Translations under genes and position numbers: made by a program
Notes under the pieces: generated by a model
Seen by the model: the letters and a program-made list of their open reading frames with translations, nothing else
Database searches by the model: none
What the model was told of the DNA's origin: nothing
From: an uncultured Bacilli bacterium
Lineage (GTDB): Bacteria; Bacillota_I; Bacilli_A; RF39; UBA660
Direction of reading: 5' to 3'
Length of the DNA stretch: 61,614 nucleotides
Assembly (NCBI GenBank): GCA_944371325.1
Contig: CALVXO010000006.1
Span: forward strand, 1-61,614
Shown: positions 15,889-24,085 of the stretch, in pieces
Numbering within the stretch: the stretch's first letter is position 1
How the letters are laid out: every line of letters begins with the position of its first letter

Positions 15889-17472
15889 TCACCTTAAATA
15901 TGATGTTAATTTTGGAAACTTAAAGTACAACTTAATATTATTATCATTATCAATTTCAACTTTTTCTACTAAATTAACTATCAATTCTCTACTCGGTTTT
16001 TTCGTTTTAAGAAATGACCTTACTGCAGTTTTACAACTTTCAAAATCAAATCTCTTAATTGTTGACTCAACTTTTTCTTTTTGCTCTAACAACTCTTTTT
16101 TCTTGGCAGAAGATATTTCTAATTTTTCATTATAATTATTTAACAAACTATCAAAAGTTTTTTCTGGTATTTTGTTATTGACTTTATCAATATAAATTTG
16201 CTCGATCAAAGTATCATATTTACTTATTTCTTTAGTTAAAATATCAATTTGTTTTTGAAGTTTTGTTATCTCTGATTCTAATAATTTATTAGCATCATAA
16301 GTAAGTTTTTTATTATTATATTCTTTCAAATAAGAATCACATATTTCATTAATTATTTTAATTAAATCTTCCTCTAATAAATTATAATTAACTCTATGAA
16401 TTTTACAAACACCATATTTTCCTTTTTTACTATACCCATTACATTGAGTATAATGTGAATTACTTTTTTTACATTTTTTCTTCAAAATACTTATATTATG
16501 ACCACATTCTTTACATTTTAATAAACCCGTAAACAAATATTTTTCTTTTTGTTCTCTTTGCTTTCGCAAACTTTTTGAAGAAATTAATTTACCAACAAGT
16601 TCAAATGTTTCCTTATCAATAATAGGTTCATGTGTTCCTTCTACAATTATATATTCTTCTTTTTTTGTAGCCCTTATTCTTTTTGAATTATATCTTACCT
16701 TATTATAAGTATTTTGTACCATATTTCCTATATACATTTCACTTGTTAATATATCTCTAATCGTTTGTGGTCGCCATATTCCAAATCCATCATTATCTGT
16801 AATTAAAGCTCCTCTAGATTCTTTCTTATAGACTATTGGAATTGGAACTTTTTCTTCAGTTAGTACTGATGCTATTTTATAACAGCTATTTCCTTGAGAT
16901 GCCATTTCAAACATTCTTTTAACTACAAGTGATGCAACAGGATCAATTATTAATTTATGATAATCAGCAGGATCTTTTAAATATCCATATTTAGGATAAG
17001 TTCCTATATACTCTCCATTTTTTTGTTTTGCAGTAAGAGAAGATTTAACCTTTTTTGATACATCTCTTAATGTAAAATCATTAAATGTTAAACGCATAGA
17101 CAACATATTATCTCCAAGAAGAGAATCATACCCATCATTAATTGCAATATACCTAATATTATTATCAATAAAATATTCTTCTATGTATCTGCCTGTTTGA
17201 TATAGTTCACGACCTAAACGAGATAAATCTTTTGTTATTACACAATTTATGACACCATCTTCTATGTCTTTTATCATTTTTTTAAAGCCAGGCCTATCAA
17301 AGTTTCCTCCTGAAAATCCATCATCAATATATTCTTTTATAATTTCCAACCCTTGAAATTTAGCAAAAGATTCTATAATCATTCTTTGACTAGCAATTGA
17401 TGAACTTTCATCTTTTTTTACTTCATCTTCTTTTGATAATCTTAAATATCTTCCACATTTATATTTTCTCAT
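15889..17472 (-). CDS. Large serine recombinase (integrase)
   Basis: This 527-aa site-specific recombinase catalyses integration and excision. The N-terminal resolvase domain carries the nucleophile in RYLRLSKEDE (about Ser13), followed by SIASQRMIIESFA, DGFSGGNFDRPGFKKM and KDLSRLGRE. A recombinase domain follows, then a zinc ribbon (CKECGHN and later cysteines), a coiled coil (about residues 390-470) and a short tail. ATG 17472 is chosen because AAGGAGG lies just upstream; that site falls inside the frame if the earlier ATG is used. It sits at the left end of the element beside attL. Confidence 0.95.
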   Translation of the reverse strand: MRKYKCGRYLRLSKEDEVKKDESSSIASQRMIIESFAKFQGLEIIKEYIDDGFSGGNFDRPGFKKMIKDIEDGVINCVITKDLSRLGRELYQTGRYIEEYFIDNNIRYIAINDGYDSLLGDNMLSMRLTFNDFTLRDVSKKVKSSLTAKQKNGEYIGTYPKYGYLKDPADYHKLIIDPVASLVVKRMFEMASQGNSCYKIASVLTEEKVPIPIVYKKESRGALITDNDGFGIWRPQTIRDILTSEMYIGNMVQNTYNKVRYNSKRIRATKKEEYIIVEGTHEPIIDKETFELVGKLISSKSLRKQREQKEKYLFTGLLKCKECGHNISILKKKCKKSNSHYTQCNGYSKKGKYGVCKIHRVNYNLLEEDLIKIINEICDSYLKEYNNKKLTYDANKLLESEITKLQKQIDILTKEISKYDTLIEQIYIDKVNNKIPEKTFDSLLNNYNEKLEISSAKKKELLEQKEKVESTIKRFDFESCKTAVRSFLKTKKPSRELIVNLVEKVEIDNDNNIKLYFKFPKLTSYLR

Positions 17473-17577
17473 AACTCTTCTATCCTCCTTCATTTAGTTA
17501 TGAGAGTTGTGTGCTATATAAATTATAGCATGATTTAATTATATTTTTTACCAAAATCTCATAACTTTTATATTATT

Positions 17578-17703
17578 TTATATATTTAATTCTTTTAAAT
17601 TTAATAAGAATAACTCTTCTATTATTTCTTTTAATTTTTTGCCTTCTTCATTAAAACTATACTCAATATTAAAATGCGAATCATTTTTAAGTTTGTTTAT
17701 CAT
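17578..17703 (-). CDS. Small acidic protein upstream of the recombinase, possible directionality factor
   Basis: This 41-aa gene, starting MINKLKNDSHFNIEYSF, has a strong GAGGGGAAA site before ATG 17703. It lies 105 bases upstream of the recombinase on the same strand. It looks like a beta strand followed by an amphipathic helix (KKLKEIIEELFLLNLKEL). Small proteins near large serine recombinases are often accessory or directionality factors. That role here is inferred from size and place only. Confidence 0.6.
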   Translation of the reverse strand: MINKLKNDSHFNIEYSFNEEGKKLKEIIEELFLLNLKELNI

Positions 17704-17788
17704 ATTATTTTCCCCTCGATAAAATTTATTTTATAATAAAAAAAATATGCAAACAATTTAAATTTTAAGACATTAAAATAATTTATAA

Positions 17789-17836
17789 ATTACTTTTTAC
17801 CATTTATCTCTTGCTGACTACAAATGGTAAAGTAAT
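17789..17836. repeat. Long inverted repeat inside the element
   Basis: TTACTTTTTACCATTT and AAATGGTAAAGTAA form arms of about 14 bp around a ~16-nt loop. It lies between the recombinase module and the cargo operon and has no T run right after it. It could be an operator or an RNA hairpin. Confidence 0.5.
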
Positions 17837-17868
17837 TCTTTAACAAATTTATGTTTTTAATATATATA

Positions 17869-17901
17869 AAAAATAAATATCCAAATTGGAATATTTATTT
17901 T
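17869..17901. terminator. Terminator after the cargo operon
   Basis: AATAAATAT pairs with ATATTTATT around a CCAAATTGG-type inner stem, with T runs on both strands. It lies ~95 bases past the last cargo gene and would separate it from the recombinase module. Nothing else codes between 17704 and 17994. Confidence 0.6.
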
Positions 17902-17994
17902 TATTACCATTAATCGAATACATATTTAATTAAATTTTTATTGTATCGTTTACTTTTATAATAAACATAACTTAAATAATTGTTGTTTCATCTT

Positions 17995-18675
17995 TTATTT
18001 ATTTGGATTAAATTCTTTAACATTGCCAAATATTTCTAATTTTTTATTTATCCTGTTATAAATTAGTGCTCCGTCATCAAATATTGCATACACTTTTTTT
18101 TGAGTATCATTAGAAACTTTTTGTAATGAATCTAAATATCTTTTATTGTTTATTGTATGTACATCTATATAAAACGGATCATCTAATATTCCAAATCCAT
18201 CATAGAATGCAAAATATTTATAAAAATTATTTTTTGCGGTAATAAAATATCTTTTTAATTGAAGCTCTGTTCCCGCACTTTCTCCAATTATTAATCCATC
18301 AAAATACTTTATATCATAAAATATCTCAGTATCATGAAGTACTTTTTTAAAAAACATTTCTGGATTACCACCAGGTAATAATAATATATTTGATTCTTTA
18401 ATAATATTCTTAAGTTTTTCCTTAGAATCACTATAACAATTACATACAGTAATATTACTTTCCTCTATACCAATTTTTTTAAGTTCATTTATATATCTAT
18501 TATATCTTCTTTCACCTTTTTTAAAAAACTCATTATCTAATTTATCGGCATCTATTTCAACTGGAAATGCCCAAGGGAATATAGCCACTTTAGGATTTTT
18601 AGGTAATATTTCTAACATTCTATCTTTAACTATATCCATCCCTATTTCTATTCTACTAAATAATATACTATACAT
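17995..18675 (-). CDS. S51 peptidase / type 1 GATase-like protein (PepE-like)
   Basis: This 226-aa protein has the class I glutamine-amidotransferase-like fold of peptidase family S51 (dipeptidase E, cyanophycinase). Seen: LLLPGGNPEMFF (about residues 97-108), the nucleophile elbow IIGESAGTEL (Ser about 132), and FYIDVHT, matching the conserved Asp-x-His region. S51 enzymes cleave Asp- or isoaspartyl-type bonds; here the substrate is unknown. It is the last gene of the cargo operon, four bases after the radical SAM gene. Confidence 0.8.
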   Translation of the reverse strand: MYSILFSRIEIGMDIVKDRMLEILPKNPKVAIFPWAFPVEIDADKLDNEFFKKGERRYNRYINELKKIGIEESNITVCNCYSDSKEKLKNIIKESNILLLPGGNPEMFFKKVLHDTEIFYDIKYFDGLIIGESAGTELQLKRYFITAKNNFYKYFAFYDGFGILDDPFYIDVHTINNKRYLDSLQKVSNDTQKKVYAIFDDGALIYNRINKKLEIFGNVKEFNPNK

Positions 18676-18679
18676 AACA

Positions 18680-19528
18680 TTACCTCCTTATTAATTTTTT
18701 TGCTGCCATTTGTCCACATCCAACATCTATTTTATCCCCTACACTTTCAAATTTAGAATTATGAATGTTTCTTTTATCCAATAATCTATGTAACTTTAAA
18801 TATCTATCATCAGTAGCTTTCTCAAATTTTCCACCTTCAATTGGATTATAACTACTAATTTTTAATCTATCATCATCTTCTAAAAATTTAAGTAATTCAT
18901 AAAAATCTTCATCTGAATCATTAAATTTTTTTAATAATACATAATTAAATTCAGCCTTGTGAATACTATGTTTTTTATAATAATTCATTGCTTTTCTTAA
19001 TTCCTCAAAAGAAGAATGAGAAGGTATTAATTCTTTTCTCTTTTTATCGTTAGGTGCATGTAATGATATAGTTAATTTGAATTGTCTAATATTATTAAAG
19101 TCTTCAGTTAATTTAACTATATCTTTTGAATATGGTAATGTTGTAGCAAGAGCAAAATATATTCTTTCATCTCTTTGAGCTAATTCTTGTATAGCAGCTA
19201 GAACATTATCATAATTTAACATTGGTTCTCCAACCCCCATAAAACTACAACATAAATACTCATATCTCTTTAATAATTCAAACTGTTCAATAATATTACT
19301 AATCTCATCTAAGATTTCTCGTTTGGTCAAATTTCTATGATAATTCTTATTTATTCCATTATAACACATTTGGCATGATATAGGACATCCAATTTGACAA
19401 GAAACACATAAGTGGCATGTATTTCCATCATCAAAAACACCTGTTTCAATCACAAAATTATCATCCGTTGCTTGCAAAACTTTAGCTGATAATTTATCTT
19501 CACTAATAATCTTATCTATTATTTTCAT
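18680..19528 (-). CDS. RlmN/Cfr-like radical SAM methyltransferase, short form
   Basis: This 282-aa enzyme matches the rRNA/tRNA adenine C2/C8 methyltransferase family. The cluster motif is GCPISCQMC (Cys48, 52, 55). Cys41 in HLCVSC fits the RlmN Cys118 position. GVGEPMLNY is the SAM motif. KIDVGCGQM near the C terminus holds the methyl-carrying Cys. The N-terminal RNA-binding domain of true RlmN (about 90 residues) is mostly absent. Its start overlaps the upstream stop by four bases (ATGA). A nucleic-acid adenine is the likely target. Confidence 0.8.
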   Translation of the reverse strand: MKIIDKIISEDKLSAKVLQATDDNFVIETGVFDDGNTCHLCVSCQIGCPISCQMCYNGINKNYHRNLTKREILDEISNIIEQFELLKRYEYLCCSFMGVGEPMLNYDNVLAAIQELAQRDERIYFALATTLPYSKDIVKLTEDFNNIRQFKLTISLHAPNDKKRKELIPSHSSFEELRKAMNYYKKHSIHKAEFNYVLLKKFNDSDEDFYELLKFLEDDDRLKISSYNPIEGGKFEKATDDRYLKLHRLLDKRNIHNSKFESVGDKIDVGCGQMAAKKLIRR

Positions 19529-20613
19529 AATCTACCTTCCTTATATAATCTTTTCATTTCTTTAATATTATTTTGCATATTACTTTTTTCATTTAATATT
19601 TTAAATATTAATTCATCTAATGGTAAATCACTTTCTAATAATTCCTTAGAAGAAATTATCATAGCATTATAAAGATTTCTTAACTTAGTATCACTAATAT
19701 TATTTAAATATGTTGTATTTGTAGATGACCAGTTACAATTCTTATTTTTCCATCTAAAATTATATAATAATAATAATTGCTTATATTCTTTTAATTTTCT
19801 TAATTCATATTGCCGTTTAGCTTCTTTTAAATCTACATTTAAATATGGATTGGCAATAAACACAAGTTCTTTATTAGATGTTTTTTCAGCTAAATAATTC
19901 ATTAAAAATATTAAAAATAATTGATGATTACTAGCGATATAGATTTGCTTAGGATTATCATACAATTTAAAATAATTACTCCAAACAAAATCAACATCTA
20001 TATTAAATGGTCCAGACAAGGTATCTATTACATATCCAGTATTTCTATTTTTTGAAACTAAAATATCTGAATTATTAAAAGTCCTAATAAATGCATTCAT
20101 TTCTTTTTTTAAATACGGAGGACATATAGAAGGAATTTTTACATCATCTTTTAATTCAAATACTAACGATTGTTCTATATACGTGGAACATACTTGATTG
20201 CAATAATTGCATATAATATTGCTGTTTTCTATTCTGTATATTTTACCATTATTAACTGATGATGGAATCATATCTACTCTTCCACATTCACATCTTATTT
20301 TTTCTTTTTGTTTTATTTTTAAAAATCCATCATGGTACATTTTATCTACTATCTCCAATAATTGGGCACCGTGATCTTTGTCCACAAAAATTGAATCATA
20401 TTCTATTTTAGATTTACTAATAGTGTCTAAGTAACCATCTAATTCAGTATCCTTTTGTTCATAACTATGGATTATATTAAATCCTATATTCTTTTTTGCT
20501 TCAAGCACGTCCCCAACAAAATCCATTATAGTTGGAGATAAAAGCATGCCAATATTAGTTTCCTTTTGTGGTTTTATTGGTAATGTTGATATTAAAAATT
20601 CTTCACCTTTCAA
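19525..20613 (-). CDS. Class I aminoacyl-tRNA-synthetase-like protein
   Basis: The 362-aa product starts at TTG 20613, directly after AAGGAGG. The order of features follows MetRS/ValRS-type synthetases: STLPIKPQKETNIGML at the start (HIGH replaced by NIGM, about residues 19-22), a linker ending MYHDGFLKIKQ, zinc-binding CxC (108, 110) and CxxC (135, 138), VSKNRNTGY like the SRxRxWG segment, then DVDFVWSNYF. No KMSKS loop or anticodon domain is evident. It may bind an aminoacyl group or adenylate without normal tRNA charging. The family call rests on pattern matching only. Confidence 0.6.
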   Translation of the reverse strand: MKGEEFLISTLPIKPQKETNIGMLLSPTIMDFVGDVLEAKKNIGFNIIHSYEQKDTELDGYLDTISKSKIEYDSIFVDKDHGAQLLEIVDKMYHDGFLKIKQKEKIRCECGRVDMIPSSVNNGKIYRIENSNIICNYCNQVCSTYIEQSLVFELKDDVKIPSICPPYLKKEMNAFIRTFNNSDILVSKNRNTGYVIDTLSGPFNIDVDFVWSNYFKLYDNPKQIYIASNHQLFLIFLMNYLAEKTSNKELVFIANPYLNVDLKEAKRQYELRKLKEYKQLLLLYNFRWKNKNCNWSSTNTTYLNNISDTKLRNLYNAMIISSKELLESDLPLDELIFKILNEKSNMQNNIKEMKRLYKEGRL

Positions 20614-20615
20614 TT

Positions 20616-21746
20616 TTAAAACCTCCTTAAAATTAAAATACATTTATTATATAAATTTTTCTTTTTAATATTCAAATCTTTTAATATATTTTCTCTATTA
20701 GTTAAAACTTTATAACTTTCATTTATACTATTTATATCAAATATAACATTTGAATGAGAACTTAAATCTATATTTTTTTTATCAAGTATCAATTGTAAAT
20801 CTTGTATAGACTTTAAATATTCATTAAATAAATTAAATAAATTTTTATCTACTATGTTTGATTCATTAAAAAAACAATCTATATTAAATTTAATTACATT
20901 TTTATCTAATCTATAAAATATAGCTAATAATTTATAAAAATTAAATAACACAGTTGTTTTATATATTTTTTTTAATAAAGCATTTTCTACATAAGCCAAA
21001 TCTTCATCTAAGTAATTATCATCTCTTTTTATATCATTTAATAAATTATCTATAAATATATTTATATTATTATTTTTCCTATATTCATTTCTATATTTTT
21101 TATATATTTTTAAATATTTTTCATTAAAAATAAATTCAAAACAATACGTCCATTCGTTAATATTAAATTCATTATCATATTTATTAAAATAATTAATTAC
21201 ATCATATATACTTCTTGTAGAATTATATGTTTCATACATCAATTGTTCCGCATTCTCCCTACATTTAACTTTTATTTTTCCATCTATAAAATTAAGGACA
21301 TATTCATTATTATCTATGGCACTTATCTTTTTTTCATCTATTAAAGGCAAATACACTACCATACTATGTAATTTATCTTTACCTCTAAATTTTAATACTT
21401 CTTGTAATATATAATTTATTTTATCTTCAATATCTATAATATCTTGATAATTATTTGAAGTTGTTAAATAATTAATATCTATATCACTAAATAAGTTATT
21501 AGAATTTCTTGCTAAACTACCACTTAATGTTATACAAAAATCAATATTATAAAAATTTTTAAATATACAACCAAGCTCATTAATCATTTCAATTATATAA
21601 TCTCGATATTTTTTATTCAACATATTAAATTCTTTTATAGAAATATCAAAAGCTTTAGATTCATAATAATCTCTTAGCCCTAATATTTTTTCTCTATAAG
21701 AAGATATAAATTTATTTTTAATTATATTGTATTTTTCTAAATTCAT
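20616..21746 (-). CDS. Nucleotidyltransferase-fold protein
   Basis: This 376-aa protein has the minimal nucleotidyltransferase signature TLSGSLARNSNNLFSDIDIN (about residues 72-91). GS is followed by the DxD metal-binding pair in SDIDINYL. An all-helical, Asn/Lys-rich C-terminal half follows. Such folds transfer NMP to RNA, proteins or small molecules. It is the first gene of the cargo operon, with an AAAGGAAC site and a near-consensus promoter 30 bases upstream. The TTG start of the next gene lies three bases after its stop. The substrate is unknown. Confidence 0.75.
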   Translation of the reverse strand: MNLEKYNIIKNKFISSYREKILGLRDYYESKAFDISIKEFNMLNKKYRDYIIEMINELGCIFKNFYNIDFCITLSGSLARNSNNLFSDIDINYLTTSNNYQDIIDIEDKINYILQEVLKFRGKDKLHSMVVYLPLIDEKKISAIDNNEYVLNFIDGKIKVKCRENAEQLMYETYNSTRSIYDVINYFNKYDNEFNINEWTYCFEFIFNEKYLKIYKKYRNEYRKNNNINIFIDNLLNDIKRDDNYLDEDLAYVENALLKKIYKTTVLFNFYKLLAIFYRLDKNVIKFNIDCFFNESNIVDKNLFNLFNEYLKSIQDLQLILDKKNIDLSSHSNVIFDINSINESYKVLTNRENILKDLNIKKKNLYNKCILILRRF

Positions 21747-22069
21747 GTTTTATAGTTCCTTTTTTTCTTGTAAAATAAAATACTATTTTTCTTATTTTTT
21801 GTCAATATCTTTAAGTAAATTTTGATAATTTAACAATCAAATATATTCTCATATCATACAATATCCTATTATATCAGTTTGATTTAACAAAAATTCATCT
21901 CAAAGTCCAACTCTCATAAACTTTCCTGTGTTTACCAACAATGCATCGTTGTTATATTTTTGTAAAAATTTCCATAAAATAAGATTTTTCTTTAATTTTG
22001 ATATTTTTTTGTGTTTTTTTATTTAAATAAAACCGTGTTTTTCCCTTTATTTATAAGAATTTCCACGAT
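21747..22069. other. Gene-free right end of the element
   Basis: About 320 bases hold no supported gene. They contain the cargo promoter (21777-21805), a small inverted repeat AACAA...TTGTT near 21940-21956, and AT-rich sequence leading to the attR junction at 22101. Confidence 0.6.
21777..21805 (-). promoter_or_regulatory. SigmaA promoter of the cargo operon
   Basis: On the minus strand TTGACA (21800-21805), a 17-bp spacer and TATTTT (21777-21782) precede the nucleotidyltransferase ATG at 21746. No operator is obvious, so the operon may be constitutive. Confidence 0.75.
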
Positions 22070-23086
22070 TTATACTATTTTCTCCCATTTTCTTGCATAC
22101 CCTGTTACAGGTATTAAACCAACCACAACCATTAAATTTAAACAAGCTTGAAAACCTATCTGAAAAATAATTCCAAAAGATAAATATTTACCAAATAAAT
22201 CATTACAATTACGAGATATTTTAAATCCATTATAACAAATAATAACGAATAAAGTAATAATAATTAAGCAACCTAAAAAGCCTAATTCCTCACTTATTAT
22301 TGAAAATATAAAATCAGTTTGTGGTTCAGGTAAAAAGAAATGTTTTTGTCTAGAATTACCTATTCCAAATCCAAATAAACCACCAGGACCTATGGCATAT
22401 AAACTTTGTATAATTTGAAAACCACTACCTAAAGGATCACTCCAAGGATTTAAAAATGATAATATTCTACTCAAGCGATAAGGAGCTGCTAAAATTAATC
22501 CTACTACTCCTATTACTCCAACAATACCTAGTCTTATAAAATATTTAAAATTCACACCACCAATAAATAATAAACCAATTATAGACATTACAATAATTGT
22601 ACCTGTTCCAAAGTCTGGTTGTAACATAATAAGTCCAAATATTAACATAAGTAATCCTAAAATTGGTAATATACCTTTAAATGATTTGGTCGATTTTTCA
22701 TTATATGATAGATATTTAGATACAAATATCATTAATCCTAATTTAGTAAACTCACTAGGCTGAATACCAAACGAACCTATACCAAACCAACTACGACTAC
22801 CATTTCTAACAGTTCCAATACCTGGTATTAAAACTAATATTAATAATACTAAACAACTAATTAAAATTAAATTTGATTTTTTTAAATATATTTTATAATC
22901 TATTTTACTTATTATAATCATTAAAATTAAACCAACAATAAAAAATAATCCTTGATTTTTAACATATTTTAATGCATCGTCATATTTATATTCAGCCCAT
23001 ATATAAGAAGCAGAATAAATCATTAATATACCAAATATACTTATTATTATTACACTAATTAATAAAGCTAAATTACATTTTTTCAT
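22070..23086 (-). pseudogene. Interrupted SEDS glycosyltransferase (FtsW/SpoVE type), 5' part
   Basis: This polymerises lipid II glycan with a partner PBP in division or spore cortex synthesis. The present frame from ATG 23086 (AGAGGG site) is 338 codons. The first 329 are native and end GLIPVTG. The last nine (YARKWEKIV) come from inserted DNA. Seen: IQPSEFTKLGLM, LPEPQTDFIFSII, RLSRILSFLNPW and about nine helices. The final conserved VTLPFLSYGGSS helix is lost and lies at 15720-15815. Position after ftsI/spoVD and mraY supports FtsW or SpoVE. The truncated product is probably inactive. Confidence 0.9.
22097..22111. other. attR junction of the element
   Basis: Host sequence TGTTACA (22103-22109, plus strand) meets element sequence at the GG/CC core 22101-22102. 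It matches TGTAACA at 15807-15813 on the other side. Confidence 0.8.
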
Positions 23087-23124
23087 AAATATCCCTCTAT
23101 TAATTTTATGAACAACAGTAATAA

Positions 23125-23147
23125 AAAAGCATATATTCATGCTTTTA
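23125..23147 (-). terminator. Terminator after the HELNH protein gene
   Basis: AAAAGCAT pairs with ATGCTTTT around a 6-nt loop, with a T run on the minus strand. It overlaps the stop of the 288-aa gene. Confidence 0.65.
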
Positions 23148-24003
23148 AATTACAATTTTTATTAAATTCATCACTTATTTTTATTAATTTTATTGCCAAT
23201 TTATTTATTTTACTTTTAATTAAAAATCCTTTTTTATTTTGTAACTCTTTTAATTCATATAAAGTATTAATTAAAGTTTGATAGCCTTTTTCACCATATA
23301 TTCCATTAAACCAATATTCAATATCATCTATATTACCATCTATTCTTAAATTTTCTAAAGTTAATAAAAATGTTTTATTATCTAATAATTTTTGACAATA
23401 ATATTTTAATGAAAAATAAGCTGGTGAAACATAATTACCATTAATACTATTTTTAACAGCATATATCGTATTATTCATTCTTTCATCGTCACTTTTTAAA
23501 TTAGATATAATATTTATTATTTCCTCTGTTTGTTTTGAATTAATTATTTCTTCTAAAACATAACTTTTATTTTTTTCAACTATTTTTGAATCTTTTAAAC
23601 TATATTTTACTTTACTTAAACCAGTTCTTAAATAAAAATAATCATTATCTAATATTACTTCGTTTTGATAAGAATTAATTGCATGATTTAATTCATGAAT
23701 TAAATTATCTAATAATTGTATAAAAGGAATATTGTTGTATCTATTTAAATAAATTGCTTTTTTAGTTTTGACAGTTTCTTCTACATATGGATAACTTACG
23801 TATAAAGCCTGAATTCTAGGATCTTCTTTACCTGCAATAACTATTGGAATATTATTTAAACAATTAACTATAAAATGTTCTTTTCTAATACCATATTTAA
23901 TAACAAAAGCTGGCAATATTACATATAATAAATGTTTAATATTATCTGGATAATTGTATTTTAAACCAATTTCATCTACTATTTTTATATATTTATCACT
24001 CAT
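23137..24003 (-). CDS. Putative zinc metalloprotease-like protein, unknown function
   Basis: The 288-aa product starts at ATG 24003 with GGTGA upstream. It contains LIHELNHAIN (His103, Glu104, His107), the HExxH zinc motif. A Glu-rich segment VLEEIINSKQTEEI ~45 residues later could give a third ligand. No signal peptide or membrane helix is seen, so it is probably cytosolic. It lies between mraY and the SEDS gene with its own terminator. No specific family was recognised. Peptidase activity is inferred from the motif. Confidence 0.6.
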   Translation of the reverse strand: MSDKYIKIVDEIGLKYNYPDNIKHLLYVILPAFVIKYGIRKEHFIVNCLNNIPIVIAGKEDPRIQALYVSYPYVEETVKTKKAIYLNRYNNIPFIQLLDNLIHELNHAINSYQNEVILDNDYFYLRTGLSKVKYSLKDSKIVEKNKSYVLEEIINSKQTEEIINIISNLKSDDERMNNTIYAVKNSINGNYVSPAYFSLKYYCQKLLDNKTFLLTLENLRIDGNIDDIEYWFNGIYGEKGYQTLINTLYELKELQNKKGFLIKSKINKLAIKLIKISDEFNKNCNLKA

Positions 24004-24048
24004 ATATTTCACCATTTATATTTTATAACATTTTATTAAGTTTAACAA

Positions 24049-24085
24049 CAAAAAAATTAATTCTTTAATTGAATTAATTTTTATT
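24049..24085. terminator. Terminator after the 174-aa gene
   Basis: AAAAATTAATTC pairs with GAATTAATTTTT around a 7-nt loop, with A/T runs on both sides. It would end the ftsI-mraY-174-aa transcript. Confidence 0.7.

Larger units (their letters stand above)
15816..22102. mobile_element. Serine-recombinase integrative element inserted in a SEDS gene
   Basis: About 6.29 kb splits one SEDS gene. The host halves join at a GG dinucleotide (15814-15815 and 22101-22102). In the rebuilt gene this GG is flanked by a perfect inverted repeat, TGTAACA-GG-TGTTACA. The element ends joined together give CTTG-TAAGG-GG-GTATG-CAAG, again symmetric about GG. This is the geometry of large serine recombinase attB and attP. 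Inside are the recombinase, a 41-aa gene and a four-gene cargo operon. No phage structural, replication or conjugation genes are present. Confidence 0.9.

Noticed and set aside
15816..22102. Interpretation of the element as a prophage
   Set aside because: No capsid, tail, terminase, lysis or replication genes are present in 6.3 kb; it is better described as a small integrative element.
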